A stretch of 64,000 bases of DNA. It comes from Kingdonia uniflora (Eukaryota > Streptophyta > Magnoliopsida > Ranunculales > Circaeasteraceae). The notes under the pieces are model-generated. The model had not been told where the DNA came from. It did not search any database and saw nothing but the letters and a program-made list of their open reading frames with translations. Within the stretch, counting starts at the first letter, position 1. Every line of letters starts with the position of its first letter. Shown piece by piece: positions 63,370 through 64,000 of the stretch. Location of the stretch: positions 2,108,001 through 2,172,000 of the forward strand of contig JACGCM010001245.1 of assembly GCA_014058105.1 (NCBI GenBank). Reading direction: 5' to 3'. The position numbers and the translations under genes were made by a program.

Positions 63370-64000
63370 AAAACTAGCCTTTTTCATCAGTAAAACACTC
63401 ACACCAGCAGAAACAAGGTACTCTAAAATTGAGAAACTTCTTCTCACCCTTGTTTACACTTCGCAGAAACTCAAACACTACTTCCAAGCACATTCGGTCA
63501 AAGTTATGACAAAACTACCCACTTTGGGAAGTTATGTCCAAAAAAGAAAAGTCGCGAAGAGTGCAACAATGGTCAGTCAGCCTGGGAGAGCATGATATCA
63601 AGTTCGAATAACGTCATTCTAAAAAAGGTCAGGCCGTTGCCAATTTTCTCATGGATTTTCCAGTGGAGGATCCCGAGTGGGAGGAGCACGACCCGGACCT
63701 TACTAAAAATATGCCAGAGACTCGAACTCCCAAGCCATTCGACGAATAAGCTGACTGGATCACTACGTCAGGATGAAGACTTCTCACAGATGGATCAGCA
63801 GGACCTACAGGGTCAGGGATCATTTTGATTACCCCTTCTAATGACAGAATTGAGAAATCAATCCACTTGGACTTTGAGGCCTTAAATAATATCACCGAAT
63901 ATGAAGCTCTCATTCATGGACTCAACCTCGCTCTTGAGCTCGATGTCCCCGAAATTTCAATTTACACAGATTCATTACTCATCGTCCATTATTATTCTGA
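63370..64000 (+). pseudogene. pol: Tat-5 RT C terminus and RNase H (partial)
   Basis: AFFISKTLTPAETRYSKIEK, LLLTLVYTSQKLKHYFQAH and LPTLGSYVQK are the RT-connection region. WSVSLGEHDIKFE and KKGQAVANFLMDFPVEDPEW follow after frame changes. RNase H shows LLTDGSAGPTGSG (Asp), NITEYEALIHGLNLALELD (Glu) and IYTDSLLIV (Asp), all catalytic residues seen so far present. The frame is cut by the window end. Confidence 0.75.

Larger units (their letters stand above)
62408..64000 (+). mobile_element. Tat-5, internally deleted plus-strand Tat element (5' part)
   Basis: The 5' LTR (62408-62986), primer site, a gag start and, only 100 bp later, the RT C terminus and RNase H. Its right part is outside the window. 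Its LTR is the same family as that of Tat-1, but the two are different insertions: Tat-1 ends with a polypurine tract and 3' LTR while this begins with an LTR and primer site. Confidence 0.8.

Noticed and set aside
1..64000. tRNA, rRNA or other structural RNA genes
   Set aside because: No cloverleaf with A/B boxes or rRNA-like sequence was noticed by eye; the tRNA-like matches are only primer-binding sites.

Overview
This is intergenic heterochromatin-like DNA from a flowering plant (probably a eudicot; the genus cannot be told from sequence alone). The evidence is a dense pile of plant-type transposable elements: Ty3/gypsy elements of the Tat type, a plant LINE with a reverse-transcriptase zinc-binding region and RNase H, a CACTA end, a hAT element, PIF/Harbinger elements and a Tourist-like foldback MITE. 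I see no intact host gene, rRNA, tRNA or CRISPR.

Layout. (1) 1-7631: 3' part of a plus-strand Tat element (Tat-1): 3' UTR repeats, a multi-exon gene on the opposite strand, polypurine tract and 3' LTR. (2) 7632-8785: unassigned DNA running into a CACTA terminus. (3) 8786-43089: a minus-strand Tat element (Tat-2) flanked by a perfect ATCCC duplication. Three later insertions sit inside it: a solo LTR (12378-13102, duplication GTACT), a second Tat element (Tat-3, 13763-24208, duplication ATGCG/AGGCG) and a third (Tat-4, about 25560-36789, no recognisable 3' LTR). (4) 43085-57389: the C-terminal half of the LINE that Tat-2 landed in, ending in an 18-A tail. It is interrupted by a gag-only LTR element (44266-47122), a Harbinger-like element carrying a DUF4283 zinc-knuckle gene (47636-49733) and a hAT element (49904-57322). 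The hAT in turn contains a 6-kb PIF/Harbinger element (50194-56226) with its Myb-like ORF1, a transposase with all three DDE residues, and a plant mobile domain (PMD) gene between the transposase and the right terminus. (5) 57390-62407: low-complexity and duplicated sequence with a foldback MITE. (6) 62408-64000: 5' LTR and internally deleted body of another plus-strand Tat element (Tat-5).

How the parts work together. In each Tat element with a preserved 3' part, sense gag-protease-RT-RNase H-integrase is followed by a stretch that is a tandem-repeat array in three of four copies, then a gene on the antisense strand that starts just inside the 3' LTR. That gene encodes acidic/basic N-terminal modules, a Transposase_28-type ('putative gypsy type transposon') domain and a coiled coil. 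All four copies show an intron directly after the Transposase_28 domain. All copies are decayed by stops, frameshifts and loss of catalytic residues; Tat-3 is the best preserved. The most unusual items are the spliced antisense genes, the PMD-carrying Harbinger element, and two long near-perfect hairpins at the 5' ends of its two transposition genes. All coordinates and alignments were made by eye.
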